From: Hyphomicrobium_A sp964405975
GTDB taxonomy: Bacteria > Pseudomonadota > Alphaproteobacteria > Rhizobiales > Hyphomicrobiaceae
Direction: 5' to 3'
DNA: 47,364 nucleotides
Assembly (NCBI GenBank): GCA_964405975.1
Contig: CAYOPW010000011.1
Coordinates: 1-47,364, forward strand
Shown: in pieces, positions 17,151 through 25,906 of the stretch
How the letters are laid out: every line of letters begins with the position of its first letter
Position numbering within the stretch: the stretch's first letter is position 1
Made by a program: the position numbers and the translations under genes
Notes under the pieces: model-generated
The model's input: the letters and a program-made list of their open reading frames with translations, nothing else
Told to the model about the DNA's origin: nothing
Databases searched by the model: none

Positions 17151-17375
17151 TCAGCCGAACAGGATGATGAGCGCAATCAGCAGACCGAAAAGGCCGGTCG
17201 CCTCGGCAAGCGCGAAGCCGATCAGAAGATTGGTGAACTGGCCAGGCGCAGCCGAAGGATTGCGCATAGCGCCAGATAGATAGTTGCCGAAGATGTTTCC
17301 GATGCCAACACCGGCGCCAATAAGTGCGCTGCAGGCAAGGCCGGCACCGATCATCTTTGCAGCTTCTACTTCCAT
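17151..17375 (-). CDS. atpE: F0 ATP synthase subunit c
   Basis: Proteolipid forming the rotor ring, 74 residues. Two helices (about 8-30 and 48-72) are joined by the polar loop with the RNPSAAPGQF motif. The proton-binding carboxylate is Glu58 in GFALAEATGLF, indicating a proton rather than sodium ring. The GAGVGIGNIFG glycine pattern of helix 1 is intact. AAGGGAGAAC lies close upstream, a strong ribosome site that fits the high copy number needed. A 67-base gap separates it from atpB. Confidence 0.97.
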   Translation of the reverse strand: MEVEAAKMIGAGLACSALIGAGVGIGNIFGNYLSGAMRNPSAAPGQFTNLLIGFALAEATGLFGLLIALIILFG

Positions 17376-17442
17376 CGTTTTGTTCTCCCTTTTGGAATAC
17401 GTGTGGTGATGTGATGTTTTGCTTGATCGCTTCGGTCAGGTG

Positions 17443-18201
17443 TCAGTGATGCATGTGAAGCGCGTCATTGAGGTAGATGCAGGTCAACACTGTGAAAATC
17501 AGCGCCTGAAGGAAGGCGACCAGGAATTCCAACCCGGTGAACGCTACCACTAAGGCAAGCGGTGCCCAGCCACCAACAATTCCAAGTCCGACAACGAAAC
17601 CGGCAAACACTTTCAACATCGTGTGCCCCGCCATCATGTTGGCGAAGAGACGCACGGAGTGGCTGACCGGGCGGATGAGATAGGAGATGAGCTCGATGGG
17701 GATGATGATCGGCAACAGCCACCAGGGCACGCCCTCGGGCACGAACAGCTTCAGATAGCCAACCCCATGCCGCACAAAACCAATCAACGTGACAGCTATC
17801 CAGACCATGGCGGCGAAGGCAAACGTCACAATGATGTGGCTCGTCACCGTGAATGCACCTGGCACCATGCCCAACAGATTGAGCGTAAGGATAAAGGCGA
17901 AGATCGTGAATACCCAGGGGAAGAACTTCATGCCTTCCTCGCCAAGGTTTTCACGCACCATGTTGGCGACGTACTCGTAGGAGAGCTCGGCGATAGACTG
18001 CATCCGATCGGGTACCAGTGCGCGCCGCCGCATCGAGAAAATGAGAAATCCTGAGATTAGCGCCACCGCAATGACCATGAATAGGGACGCGTTGGTGAAC
18101 GTCGCGTCGACGCCGAAAATCTCGAACGGAACAATCCGTTCGATCTGGAACTGTTCCATGGGGCTGTGGTGTACAGCCCCGTTCGCGCCTTCTGCAGCCA
18201 A
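17443..18201 (-). CDS. atpB: F0 ATP synthase subunit a
   Basis: Stator subunit providing the proton half-channels, 252 residues with five to six hydrophobic helices. The essential arginine is in SHSVRLFANMMAGH, and the C-terminal channel helix follows in the LEFLVAFLQALIFTVLTCIYL segment. It starts MAAEGANGAVHHSPMEQF, typical of alphaproteobacterial AtpB. The ATG lies 11 bases after the atpI stop. Part of atpI-B-E-F'-F on the minus strand; the F1 genes are not in this window, as is normal for alphaproteobacteria. Confidence 0.97.
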   Translation of the reverse strand: MAAEGANGAVHHSPMEQFQIERIVPFEIFGVDATFTNASLFMVIAVALISGFLIFSMRRRALVPDRMQSIAELSYEYVANMVRENLGEEGMKFFPWVFTIFAFILTLNLLGMVPGAFTVTSHIIVTFAFAAMVWIAVTLIGFVRHGVGYLKLFVPEGVPWWLLPIIIPIELISYLIRPVSHSVRLFANMMAGHTMLKVFAGFVVGLGIVGGWAPLALVVAFTGLEFLVAFLQALIFTVLTCIYLNDALHMHH

Positions 18202-18212
18202 GGTCCAATCCC

Positions 18213-18620
18213 CTACCTGTCGTCCTCGTCGTCGTCCGCCACTGAAGGCGTTGCAAGCTGCGACGCTTCAGCTTCTTCCTGCGCCTTTTGCGCCGCCCGG
18301 ATCACATTCATAAGACCGGCGGCAAATCCAATGACCACGAACAAGACCAGAAGCCAAGGCGCCGTCCCTAGCCAGCGGTCGAGTACCCAGCCGATGAAGC
18401 CCCCAACACCGACGCCGACCACAAGCTCGGCAACGAAGCGGAAGGCTTTCGCAAACGCCTCGCCGCGTGCACGTGCGTCGCCCGATGGGGGCGGCAGGCG
18501 TCGCGCTTTGACCTCGTCTAGCCGCTTGCCGATGTCATCGGAGCGTCTCTGAAGAGCCGCGCGCTGCTCGGGGCTGATCTCGCCGCGTTGCGGGTCGGAG
18601 CCCTTCCCTGAGGCTGACAT
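18213..18620 (-). CDS. atpI: AtpI / AtpZ-like F0F1 assembly protein
   Basis: Small membrane protein encoded ahead of F0 genes; helps c-ring assembly or magnesium handling in other bacteria. With the ATG at 18620 it has 135 residues. A charged soluble N-terminal third (about 1-55) is followed by two helices (about 62-84 and 87-108; VGGFIGWVLDRWLG between) and an acidic C-terminus ending in a run of Asp and Glu. A TTG 12 codons upstream is a weaker start. It is preceded by a good sigma-70-type promoter, making it first in the operon. Confidence 0.88.
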   Translation of the reverse strand: MSASGKGSDPQRGEISPEQRAALQRRSDDIGKRLDEVKARRLPPPSGDARARGEAFAKAFRFVAELVVGVGVGGFIGWVLDRWLGTAPWLLVLFVVIGFAAGLMNVIRAAQKAQEEAEASQLATPSVADDDEDDR

Positions 18621-18680
18621 GGCTGCACCGGCTCGATCACAATTCGCGGCTGCCAAAAGGCGGGTATTTCAACGGCGCGC

Positions 18681-18709
18681 ACCATAGTGACGGCCCCTGG
18701 GGGTGTCAA
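18681..18709 (-). promoter_or_regulatory. Candidate sigma-70 promoter of the F0 operon
   Basis: Reading the minus strand, TTGACA (18709-18704) is a perfect -35 match. TATGGT (18686-18681) matches the -10 consensus at 4 of 6 positions. The spacer is exactly 17 bases. Transcription would begin near 18674, about 55 bases before the atpI ATG. It lies between the smc stop and atpI. Confidence 0.6.
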
Positions 18710-18755
18710 GAAATCGCCCAAAACATTGGGGGTATGGCGAAACCGCGCAGGCGTC

Positions 18756-21700
18756 TTAGCCGGCTTCGCGGAAGCGCTGCGCCGTCTCCAGGTCAACGGA
18801 GACGAGCTGAGAAATGCCCTTCTCGGCCATAGTGACCCCAAACAGCCTGTTTACGCGTGCCATTGTCATTGGGTGATGCGTGATCACCAAGAAGCGCGTG
18901 GCCGTTTCCTCCACCATCGCCTCCAGCAGCCGGCAGAACCGGTCGACGTTAGCGTCATCCAATGGTGCGTCCACCTCATCGAGTACGCAGATTGGCGAAG
19001 GGTTGGTCAGGAATACCGCAAAGATAAGAGAAAGCGCGGTGAGCGACTGCTCGCCGCCCGAAAGCAGCGAGAGTGTTGCAGGCTTCTTGCCAGGCGGCTT
19101 GGCGATAATCTCCAGGCCCCCTTCAAGCGGGTCCTCGCCTTCGATCATCTCAAGCCGAGCCTCACCGCCGCCAAACAGGGTGGTGAACAGCTTTCGGAAA
19201 TGGCCGTCGACCTGCTCGAAGGCATCCTGAAGGCGCTTGTGTGCCTCGCGGTTGAGCTGGCCAATGGCTCCGCGCAGCTTGGTAATGGCCTGTTCCACGT
19301 CTGCACGCTCCGCTTCCATCCCGGAAACCTGGGCCGAAAGTGTCTGAAGTTCGTCGTCCGCTTGCAGATTGACCCCGCCAAGCCGTTCCCGGTCCGACTT
19401 GAGGTTGGAGACTCTGCGTTCCACGTCGGCCAGCGGCGGCAACGGGGTGTCGGGGTCAATCTCGGCCACCTTCAGGCACCCTTCTGGGGCGACGTCCAAG
19501 GCGTCGCGAATGTGCCGAGCTACATCCTGGCGCCGCGTGCGCGCGCCCTCCAGTTTTGCTTCGGTGCGGGCCCGCTCTTCGCGTGCCTCCGTGACAGCGG
19601 ATTGTGCGGCGCGCAACGCCTGTATTCCGGCTTTTAGCGCATTGTCGGCCTCTGCCAGGGCATCGCCGGCGACTTGGCGTTCGCGATCGGCATTGCTCAA
19701 CGCGGAAAGCAGTTTCTGACGCCGCTTTGCGATCTGCGTTGGCATGTCGGCCAGCGTATCGAGCTCGCTGCGCGTTTCCACGAGCCGTGATTTCAATGTT
19801 TCGATTTGCTGATCGGCCCCCGCACTGCGCGTGCTCCAGCGGTCACGCTCCATGCCGATGGCCTGGCTCCGTTCCGCCCGCAAGCGCTTGTCACGCTCTA
19901 ATTCGGAGACAGTGGCGCGTGCGTCCGCGAGAGCTGCGCGCTGGGTCTCCGCCTTCATTTGAGCCTCTGCGAGGGCAGGATCTGGATCTTCGGCCGCGGA
20001 GAATTCCGCAAGTTTCTTTTCAAGTTCGGCTTGCGCTTCTTGCGCTACAACGCGCTCCTGTTCTGCGCGCGCACGCGCGCCAGCCACCGCGGCAAGCTTA
20101 CTTTCCGTCTCTCGCGCCGCACGCTCTATAACCGTCAGTGCTTCGCGCGTTTGAGCCATCGTGCTTTGCGCCTCGCGCCACAAGTTGCGCAGCCGCTGCT
20201 CTTCTGCTTGCGCTTCACGGAGGGCTTCAGCCGCTTCACGTTCCTGAATTGCCCGCGTTTCCGCGGCGGTTCGTGCGGCGGCTTCCTCCAACTCGAGTGA
20301 GGCGAGACGATTGCGTTCGGCGAGCCGTTGTGCCGCCGGCGTCATGGCCTCGGCAGCAGCGGTGAAACCATCCCAACGCCACAGATCGCCCTCGCGCGAA
20401 ACGAGGCGCTGACCCGGTAGCAGGCTCGACTGCAACGTCGCGCCTTGTTCGCGCGAGACAACGAGGCCGGTCTGTTTAAGTCGGCGGTCCAGCTCTGGAG
20501 GGGCCACGACGAAGGCGCTAAGCGTCTCAACGCTGGAGGGTAGGGCTCCGTCCTGACGCCCGATGCTTACGTGGTGCCAGTGCACCGGCGCTGTCTTCTC
20601 GGCTGGCGCCTCCAGATCGTCGCCAAGCGCGGCACCAAGCGCGGCCTCAAATCCAGGCGCCACGCGCAACCGGTCGACAATCGGAGGGAAATCTGCCCCC
20701 TGCTGAGGGACCAGCAGCTTGGCTAGCGTCTCACGTTCGGTTCTTAAACCGGCTTCGGAAAGCCGCGCACGTGCACTCTCCTCACGGGCCGTGTTTGCCG
20801 CAGCGGCGAGATCACGAGCGGCCTCCTCTGCTGCAACGGCTTTGGCCTCAATGCGCGCGATCTCTTGCGCGAGTTGCTTTCCGGCCTCGGTGATCTGCGC
20901 CTGCTTTTGTGCGTCCGGCGCACCACCTGTGATCTCGCGCGTCTTCGCGTCGAGTTCGGCAAGTTGCTGGGCGAGTTTGGTCACCAACTCGCGTTTCTCA
21001 GCAAGGCTCGCTTCCAGGCTCTGCTGCTTGGCACGCCGTTCGGCGACTTTCGTGGTCAGTTCGGCAAGACGGTCCTCGGTAGCCTTGGCTTCTTGTTCTG
21101 CGACATCGAGCTTGCTGCGCGTGTCTACTGCTCGCGAGTCGGCTTTACTTTCGGCCGTTTGCAGCATCTCGGCTTCTGAATCGAGCCGCGCCACAACCTC
21201 GCGTGCCTCCGCGACGAGCCCGTGTTCGCGTGCAATGTCCTTTTCAAGTTGGCTGACGCGCGATTGCAGTTCTTGTTCGCGTTCAGCAGTGCGCGCAGCC
21301 TCGCGCTCGAAATTCTCCTCCTCAATGCGCAGCCGCCCCAACACGGCAGCACGCTTGGCCTCCTCCTCGCGCAGCGGAGCCATGCCCTCCGAAAGCCTTG
21401 CTTCCTCGGCCAAGGCGTGGGCCTCGGCTTGTGTCATCGCGCCAAGCTTTGCCAGCGCCTCGGAGAGGCATGCTTCCTCGGTTTCCACGAGCGCCTGCGC
21501 TTGCGCCCAGGCTAAATGGAACAACAGCGCATCCTGGCGGCGAATGTCTCCGGAAATCTCTTTATAACGCCGGGCCGCGCGCGCTTGCCGCTTGAGGCTT
21601 TCAATTTGTGAGTTCAGCTGACCCAGAACATCGTTGAGGCGTGCGAGATTTGCCTCAGTCGCCTTCAAGCGCAATTCGGCCTCGTGGCGGCGGCTGTGCA

Positions 21701-22217
21701 GTCCTGCGATACCGGCGGCATCCTCCAGAATCCGGCGGCGCTGCTCCGGTTTGGCGTTGACGATTTCGCCGATCTGACCCTGGCGTACCAGTGCGGGCGA
21801 GCGCGCACCGGTAGCGGCATCCTCAAACAGGATCTTGACGTCGCGCGCGCGTACTTCTTTTCCGTTGATGCGGTAAGCAGAGCCGGCCTCGCGCTCGATG
21901 CGTCGCGTGATTTCGATAACGTCCGTGTCGTTGTACTCGGAGGGCGCTTTGCGCGCAGCGTTATCCAAAAAGACGGTGACTTCCGCGCTGTTTCTGGCCG
22001 GCCGGTGGCTGGTACCAGAGAAGATCACGTCGTCCATGGCGGCCGCGCGCATACTCTTGTACGAGGTCTCGCCCATGACCCAGCGAAGCGCTTCCAAAAG
22101 GTTTGATTTCCCGCAGCCGTTGGGCCCGACAACGCCGGTCATTCCCGGCTCAATCAAGAGCTCGGTCGGCTCCACGAATGACTTGAAGCCCAACAGCCTT
22201 AGACGACTGATCTTCAT
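18756..22217 (-). CDS. smc: Chromosome segregation protein SMC
   Basis: Structural maintenance of chromosomes ATPase that organises and segregates the chromosome. The 1153-residue protein has the N-terminal Walker A GPNGCGKSNLL (31-41), a first coiled coil (about 165-490), a hinge near 500-640 (FPPIVDRLRVAPGFEAALGA), a second coiled coil, and the C-terminal ATPase half with signature LSGGEQSL (1052-1059) and Walker B VLDEVDAPLDD (about 1078-1088). Length and layout are normal. GGGAGCG lies just before the ATG. It follows two dsbA-like genes on the minus strand. The long Ser/Arg-rich open frames on the opposite strand are shadows of the coiled coil. Confidence 0.97.
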   Translation of the reverse strand: MKISRLRLLGFKSFVEPTELLIEPGMTGVVGPNGCGKSNLLEALRWVMGETSYKSMRAAAMDDVIFSGTSHRPARNSAEVTVFLDNAARKAPSEYNDTDVIEITRRIEREAGSAYRINGKEVRARDVKILFEDAATGARSPALVRQGQIGEIVNAKPEQRRRILEDAAGIAGLHSRRHEAELRLKATEANLARLNDVLGQLNSQIESLKRQARAARRYKEISGDIRRQDALLFHLAWAQAQALVETEEACLSEALAKLGAMTQAEAHALAEEARLSEGMAPLREEEAKRAAVLGRLRIEEENFEREAARTAEREQELQSRVSQLEKDIAREHGLVAEAREVVARLDSEAEMLQTAESKADSRAVDTRSKLDVAEQEAKATEDRLAELTTKVAERRAKQQSLEASLAEKRELVTKLAQQLAELDAKTREITGGAPDAQKQAQITEAGKQLAQEIARIEAKAVAAEEAARDLAAAANTAREESARARLSEAGLRTERETLAKLLVPQQGADFPPIVDRLRVAPGFEAALGAALGDDLEAPAEKTAPVHWHHVSIGRQDGALPSSVETLSAFVVAPPELDRRLKQTGLVVSREQGATLQSSLLPGQRLVSREGDLWRWDGFTAAAEAMTPAAQRLAERNRLASLELEEAAARTAAETRAIQEREAAEALREAQAEEQRLRNLWREAQSTMAQTREALTVIERAARETESKLAAVAGARARAEQERVVAQEAQAELEKKLAEFSAAEDPDPALAEAQMKAETQRAALADARATVSELERDKRLRAERSQAIGMERDRWSTRSAGADQQIETLKSRLVETRSELDTLADMPTQIAKRRQKLLSALSNADRERQVAGDALAEADNALKAGIQALRAAQSAVTEAREERARTEAKLEGARTRRQDVARHIRDALDVAPEGCLKVAEIDPDTPLPPLADVERRVSNLKSDRERLGGVNLQADDELQTLSAQVSGMEAERADVEQAITKLRGAIGQLNREAHKRLQDAFEQVDGHFRKLFTTLFGGGEARLEMIEGEDPLEGGLEIIAKPPGKKPATLSLLSGGEQSLTALSLIFAVFLTNPSPICVLDEVDAPLDDANVDRFCRLLEAMVEETATRFLVITHHPMTMARVNRLFGVTMAEKGISQLVSVDLETAQRFREAG

Positions 22218-22283
22218 CGCGCTCCCAGCATCAAAGACTCAGAGGAATGGGATCATTTTCACGCTTGACGCGCTACCCGGCGG

Positions 22284-23099
22284 TCAGCCTGGTGCACCGA
22301 CCGCCGCGGTGGTTGGTGCAGCCAGGAGCGGCTCGACCATTTCGCGGATCTCCTTCATCGTGAGCACGCGCTTTACGAGCTTGCCCTGAACGAAGAAGTT
22401 CGGTGTACCAATGACGCCGAGCGTGCGCCCGCGGTCCTTGACCCATTTCAACCCCCCGATCATGGCTTGATTCTCGCGGCAAGCGTCAAATTGCTGTCGC
22501 GTCATCCCCACCTGCGAGGCCACGCCATATATGGCGTCGAGCCGCACCTCTTGCGAGACCCATTTCTTTTGCTGTTCCAAGAACTTACTGTAAAGCACCA
22601 GACGTTTCGAAGGCTTGGCGCACCGCAAGGCGATAGTCGCAGCCCCCGAAGTTTTGCCGATGGGGAACTCGCGAATGATGAAACGGACCTTTCCCGTATC
22701 GATGTAGGCGCGCTTTAGCTTTGGATACGTTTCCCGCTGAAATTGTCGGCAATAAGGGCAGGTGAGGGAGGCGTACTTGATGATCGTGACGGGGGCATCC
22801 GGTCGCCCAAATGACATCTCTTTCAAGGCGCCCGTCTGCATAATCTCAGCGATTGTAGGGTTTTTGATGACTTGGCGGCCGCCTGGCGGCTTGTCTGGCC
22901 GCTCCGCGTATGGGTTGAAGCCGGCGCTGTCACTGGCAGCAGATTGGCCCGCTGTACCGGGATAGGCGGCCGCGGAGCTTTGGCCCGGCGATCCTGAGTC
23001 AGCTGAAAAATCGCCTGATGGGAGCGAACCCTCGCCCGCGCACCCTGCCAGCAGCGCGGCGTGCGCTACCAGAGCGGGGATGACACCCTTCCGTTTCAA
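22284..23099 (-). CDS. DsbA-like thioredoxin-fold lipoprotein
   Basis: Exported disulfide oxidoreductase of the DsbA/BdbD type, 271 residues. The N-terminus has a lipobox (ALLAG-Cys20), so it is probably lipid-anchored in the periplasm. A low-complexity Ser/Gly/Ala/Pro linker (21-75) leads to the thioredoxin fold with the active site CPYC (Cys114, Cys117) in YASLTCPYCRQF. The cis-proline loop is VIGTPNFFVQG. Two additional cysteines (in LRCAKPS and FDACRENQ) occur in this family. The gene follows a second dsbA-like gene after 41 bases and precedes smc after 66 bases. Confidence 0.9.
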   Translation of the reverse strand: MKRKGVIPALVAHAALLAGCAGEGSLPSGDFSADSGSPGQSSAAAYPGTAGQSAASDSAGFNPYAERPDKPPGGRQVIKNPTIAEIMQTGALKEMSFGRPDAPVTIIKYASLTCPYCRQFQRETYPKLKRAYIDTGKVRFIIREFPIGKTSGAATIALRCAKPSKRLVLYSKFLEQQKKWVSQEVRLDAIYGVASQVGMTRQQFDACRENQAMIGGLKWVKDRGRTLGVIGTPNFFVQGKLVKRVLTMKEIREMVEPLLAAPTTAAVGAPG

Positions 23100-23140
23100 T
23101 TGCTGAGGCTCTCTATTGCCGTATTGTTTCTCCCCGCGAC

Positions 23141-23872
23141 TTAGCTCTTGGCTAAGAGCGGCTCGATTATCTTGTCGAACGAGGCAATCGTCGGGGCCCC
23201 CATGAGCCGCTTACCGTTGATGAAGAATGTTGGGGTCGAGCTCACGCCATAAACGTCGGAGGCTCGTGTGCGCCCGTTTGTGATGTTGTCGAGCAGCGTC
23301 TGATCCGTCAGGCACTTATCGAACTTTTCTTGGGTGAATCCGGCCTGCTTAGCCAACTCGAACAGCTTTGGAACGGGGTTGCCCTTAGCAAATGCCCACT
23401 CTTCCTGCTTTTCGAATAGGACCTCGATCAATGGGAATGTTTTGTCGTCCCCGGCGCAGCGCGCCAACATCGAAGCGGCGGCCGCCAGATTGTCGAGTGG
23501 GAACTCCCTGAAAATAAACCGAACTTTGCCTGTGTCGACGTACTTCTTTTTGAATTCCGGCCACACGTTCTTGTGGAAGTTGGCACAGTGACCGCAGGTC
23601 ATTGATGCAAATTCTATGACGACGACCTTGGCGCCTGCCGGCCCCATGGCGAGGTCGGTGAGCTGGCCGGGCTTCATCAGCTCTTCCATGGGAACCTCGG
23701 CCGGCCCCGTCTTTCGTTGCGCAAATGCTGAGATCGGATTGAAGCCGAGGCCTGCGCCAAGAGCCGCGACGCTCAAGCTCAAGAGCAACGCCCTGCGCGA
23801 AAGCTGCATGTGGCCGGGCTGGGTCTTTGATGCGAACACTGGGATTGCTCCTATTGGTCTTGGTTGGCGCAT
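23141..23872 (-). CDS. DsbA-like thiol:disulfide oxidoreductase
   Basis: Second exported DsbA-family protein. From the ATG at 23872 it has 243 residues with a twin-arginine-like leader (SRRALLLSLSVAALGAG) ending near SAFA. The active site is CGHC (Cys93, Cys96) and the cis-proline loop is VSSTPTFFINGKR. An ATG at 23809 would give a shorter leader of conventional length but lacks any ribosome site, whereas 23872 has a G-rich stretch upstream. CGHC, rather than CPHC or CPYC, suggests a different redox potential from its neighbour. They share the same general layout but only modest similarity, so this looks like an old duplication. Confidence 0.9.
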   Translation of the reverse strand: MRQPRPIGAIPVFASKTQPGHMQLSRRALLLSLSVAALGAGLGFNPISAFAQRKTGPAEVPMEELMKPGQLTDLAMGPAGAKVVVIEFASMTCGHCANFHKNVWPEFKKKYVDTGKVRFIFREFPLDNLAAAASMLARCAGDDKTFPLIEVLFEKQEEWAFAKGNPVPKLFELAKQAGFTQEKFDKCLTDQTLLDNITNGRTRASDVYGVSSTPTFFINGKRLMGAPTIASFDKIIEPLLAKS

Positions 23873-23902
23873 GGATCGGCCCCGCCTGCCCGCTTTTCCT
23901 TA

Positions 23903-23930
23903 AGCGGTCGGGTAGCACGCGACGACCGCT
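23903..23930 (-). other. Inverted repeat in the dsbA leader
   Basis: A perfect 8-bp inverted repeat, AGCGGTCG at 23903-23910 and CGACCGCT at 23923-23930, with a 12-base loop. It lies 31 bases before the longer dsbA start. A T-run does not follow, so it could be an mRNA hairpin or an operator dyad; sequence alone does not decide. Confidence 0.35.
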
Positions 23931-24031
23931 GGAATAAGGCAAAATTCCTCTGAATGCCAAGTGAATGTGGGCCTTCCAGGCCCTATATCTCAAGGGGTGT
24001 GACGGTGTAGGTGGGCAGGAATTGCCGCTCC

Positions 24032-24607
24032 TTAAGCCGTTTGCGTACCCGCCATCAGCCAGGACTTTAGGCGTGTAAGTGCGTCACGAAGGTGCTCATC
24101 GGCAATATCGGCAAGCTCGGGGGCTTCGCTGGGCGATATGTTCCGCGGCGTGGCCATCTCTTGGCGCACGCGGGCGTTTGCGGGTTTTGCTAGCGGAGCC
24201 TGCACGATGCGCAGCTCGGCCACCGCGCGATAACCGAAATAGACATTAATTCGCTCCAGGATTTGCTGGGCCTTGTACTGAACGTCAAGCGCACGCGCTG
24301 GGTCGACCCGCAACACGAGCACAGCGCCGGGGCGGCCTTCCGCGCCCTCTTCCGCATCTTGACGGATTGCGACGTTTCTTGGCCACTTGAGGCGCTCAGG
24401 TGCGATGAAACCGGCCATCTCGGCGCCGACGATCGACGGCCAATCGGTCAGCAGGGATGCGGCTGAAAACCCATATTTCTCGAACGCCTTGCGTGTCAGC
24501 TTTGGCACGTAGGCACCCACGACGCGCGCGGAAACGCGCGCGCGCGGCGCCGGCCGTGCGCCTGGAGCACTGCTGGTTGAGATTCGACGTGGCGTCTCGA
24601 TGGACAT
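24032..24607 (-). CDS. DUF721 / DciA-like protein
   Basis: Protein of the DUF721 family, 191 residues; family members include DciA, the loader of the replicative helicase DnaB in bacteria lacking DnaC. The conserved N-terminal domain is visible from about residue 30 (VPKLTRKAFEKYGFSAASLL, then DWPSIVGAEMAGF and APERLKW) through INVYFGYRAVAELRIVQ near 135. The C-terminal 50 residues are variable. In alphaproteobacteria this gene usually sits beside mutY and upstream of dsbA and smc, as here. Whether it acts as DciA here is inferred from family membership. Confidence 0.88.
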   Translation of the reverse strand: MSIETPRRISTSSAPGARPAPRARVSARVVGAYVPKLTRKAFEKYGFSAASLLTDWPSIVGAEMAGFIAPERLKWPRNVAIRQDAEEGAEGRPGAVLVLRVDPARALDVQYKAQQILERINVYFGYRAVAELRIVQAPLAKPANARVRQEMATPRNISPSEAPELADIADEHLRDALTRLKSWLMAGTQTA

Positions 24608-24695
24608 GGGGAGAGGAATCGCGTCGATGGTTTTCAGGTCGTCTGACGATGCTTAACATCGACCCATTGATTCGCGGGGCCCCGGAGGCGAACAC

Positions 24696-25802
24696 GTGAC
24701 CGCTGTTGCACGAAAGCAACTGCCGCTTCGGCCCGCCGGCCAAGACACGGTGGACGCGCTGCTGGCTTGGTACGACGAGGAACGCCGCGAGTTGCCGTGG
24801 CGCGCAACGTCACGTCGGGCGCCCGATCCCTACAAGGTTTGGCTCAGCGAGATCATGCTGCAGCAGACGACCGTTAAGGCCGTCATCCCCTACTACCAAA
24901 AATTCCTGGCACGTTGGCCGAATGTAACGGTGCTGGCCGCATCCGATCTCGATGACGTTCTGGCTGCGTGGGCGGGGCTCGGCTACTATTCGCGTGCGCG
25001 CAATCTGCACAAGTGTGCGCAGGTCGTGACCAAAGACTACGGCGGCCGCTTTCCCAGCGACGAAGCTGAATTGCAGAAGCTGCCCGGCATTGGGCCATAC
25101 ACGGCAGCGGCAATCGCAGCGATAGCCTTTGGCGAACCGGCCACACCCGTCGACGGCAATGTCGAGCGGGTAGTGGCGCGCCTTTTCGCTGTGCGCCAGC
25201 CCGTGCCCGCTGCGAAACGGGAGCTCAAGCGGTTGGCGGAGACGCTAACGCCTGAAGATCGGCCCGGCGATTTCGCCCAAGCCTTGATGGATCTCGGCGC
25301 AACAATCTGCACACCCCGCAAGCCTTCTTGCCTCGTGTGTCCTGTGCAAACGGACTGCGCTGCCAATGCCAAAGGAATCGCGTCGTCGTTGCCCTTGCGG
25401 CTGGAAAAGGCGGAGCGGCCCCTGCGCGTCGGCATTGCCTTCGTTGCTCTGCGCGAAGATGGTCATGTGCTGTTGCGCCGGCGCACGGAAGCTGGACTGC
25501 TTGGCGGGATGCTCGAAGTGCCTTCAACCGAGTGGGCAGATCTTCTTCCTCCTGTCGATGAGGCGTTGCGCACCGCGCCATTGCGTGCCGACTGGTGGTC
25601 GGTACGCGGCACGGTTACGCATACCTTCACGCACTTCCGGCTGGAGTTGGTCGTTTACCGTGCCATCGTGCCGGCGGATGCAACGTTGACGTTCTGGGCG
25701 GAGCCGGACCGCTGCCGCTGGGTCGCCCGCCGCGATCTCGACACGGCGGCACTGCCAAGCCTTATGCGCAAGGTTGTGGCGCACAGCTTCAGCGAGCTTT
25801 AA
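24696..25802 (+). CDS. mutY: A/G-specific adenine glycosylase
   Basis: Base-excision repair glycosylase that removes adenine opposite 8-oxoguanine. The catalytic Glu52 is in SEIMLQQTTV, the helix-hairpin-helix is LPGIGPYTAAAI, and the catalytic Asp153 follows in TPVDGNVERV. The 4Fe-4S ligands are Cys205, Cys212, Cys215 and Cys221 (C-x6-C-x2-C-x5-C). A C-terminal NUDIX-like domain (about 235-368) recognises 8-oxoG. The start is GTG, with GGAGG seven bases upstream (24684-24688). It is divergent from DUF721. Confidence 0.97.
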   Translation: MTAVARKQLPLRPAGQDTVDALLAWYDEERRELPWRATSRRAPDPYKVWLSEIMLQQTTVKAVIPYYQKFLARWPNVTVLAASDLDDVLAAWAGLGYYSRARNLHKCAQVVTKDYGGRFPSDEAELQKLPGIGPYTAAAIAAIAFGEPATPVDGNVERVVARLFAVRQPVPAAKRELKRLAETLTPEDRPGDFAQALMDLGATICTPRKPSCLVCPVQTDCAANAKGIASSLPLRLEKAERPLRVGIAFVALREDGHVLLRRRTEAGLLGGMLEVPSTEWADLLPPVDEALRTAPLRADWWSVRGTVTHTFTHFRLELVVYRAIVPADATLTFWAEPDRCRWVARRDLDTAALPSLMRKVVAHSFSEL

Positions 25803-25906
25803 GCGAACTTCCTCACCGCAAAACTTGTGTTGCGGCTTGTGCTTGGCGCATAATGGGCGCCGCTTCACCGGGATGATAGGCCGGGACGAACTGGGGAGAT
25901 CGCGCC

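Noticed and set aside
18687..19637. 316-codon plus-strand frame opposite the C-terminal part of smc
   Set aside because: Antisense to the conserved SMC ATPase half; no recognisable domain and no ribosome site.
20719..21567. Ser/Arg-rich frame on the plus strand within smc
   Set aside because: Shadow of the Glu/Ala/Arg-rich coiled coil; composition is repetitive and the Smc frame is certain.
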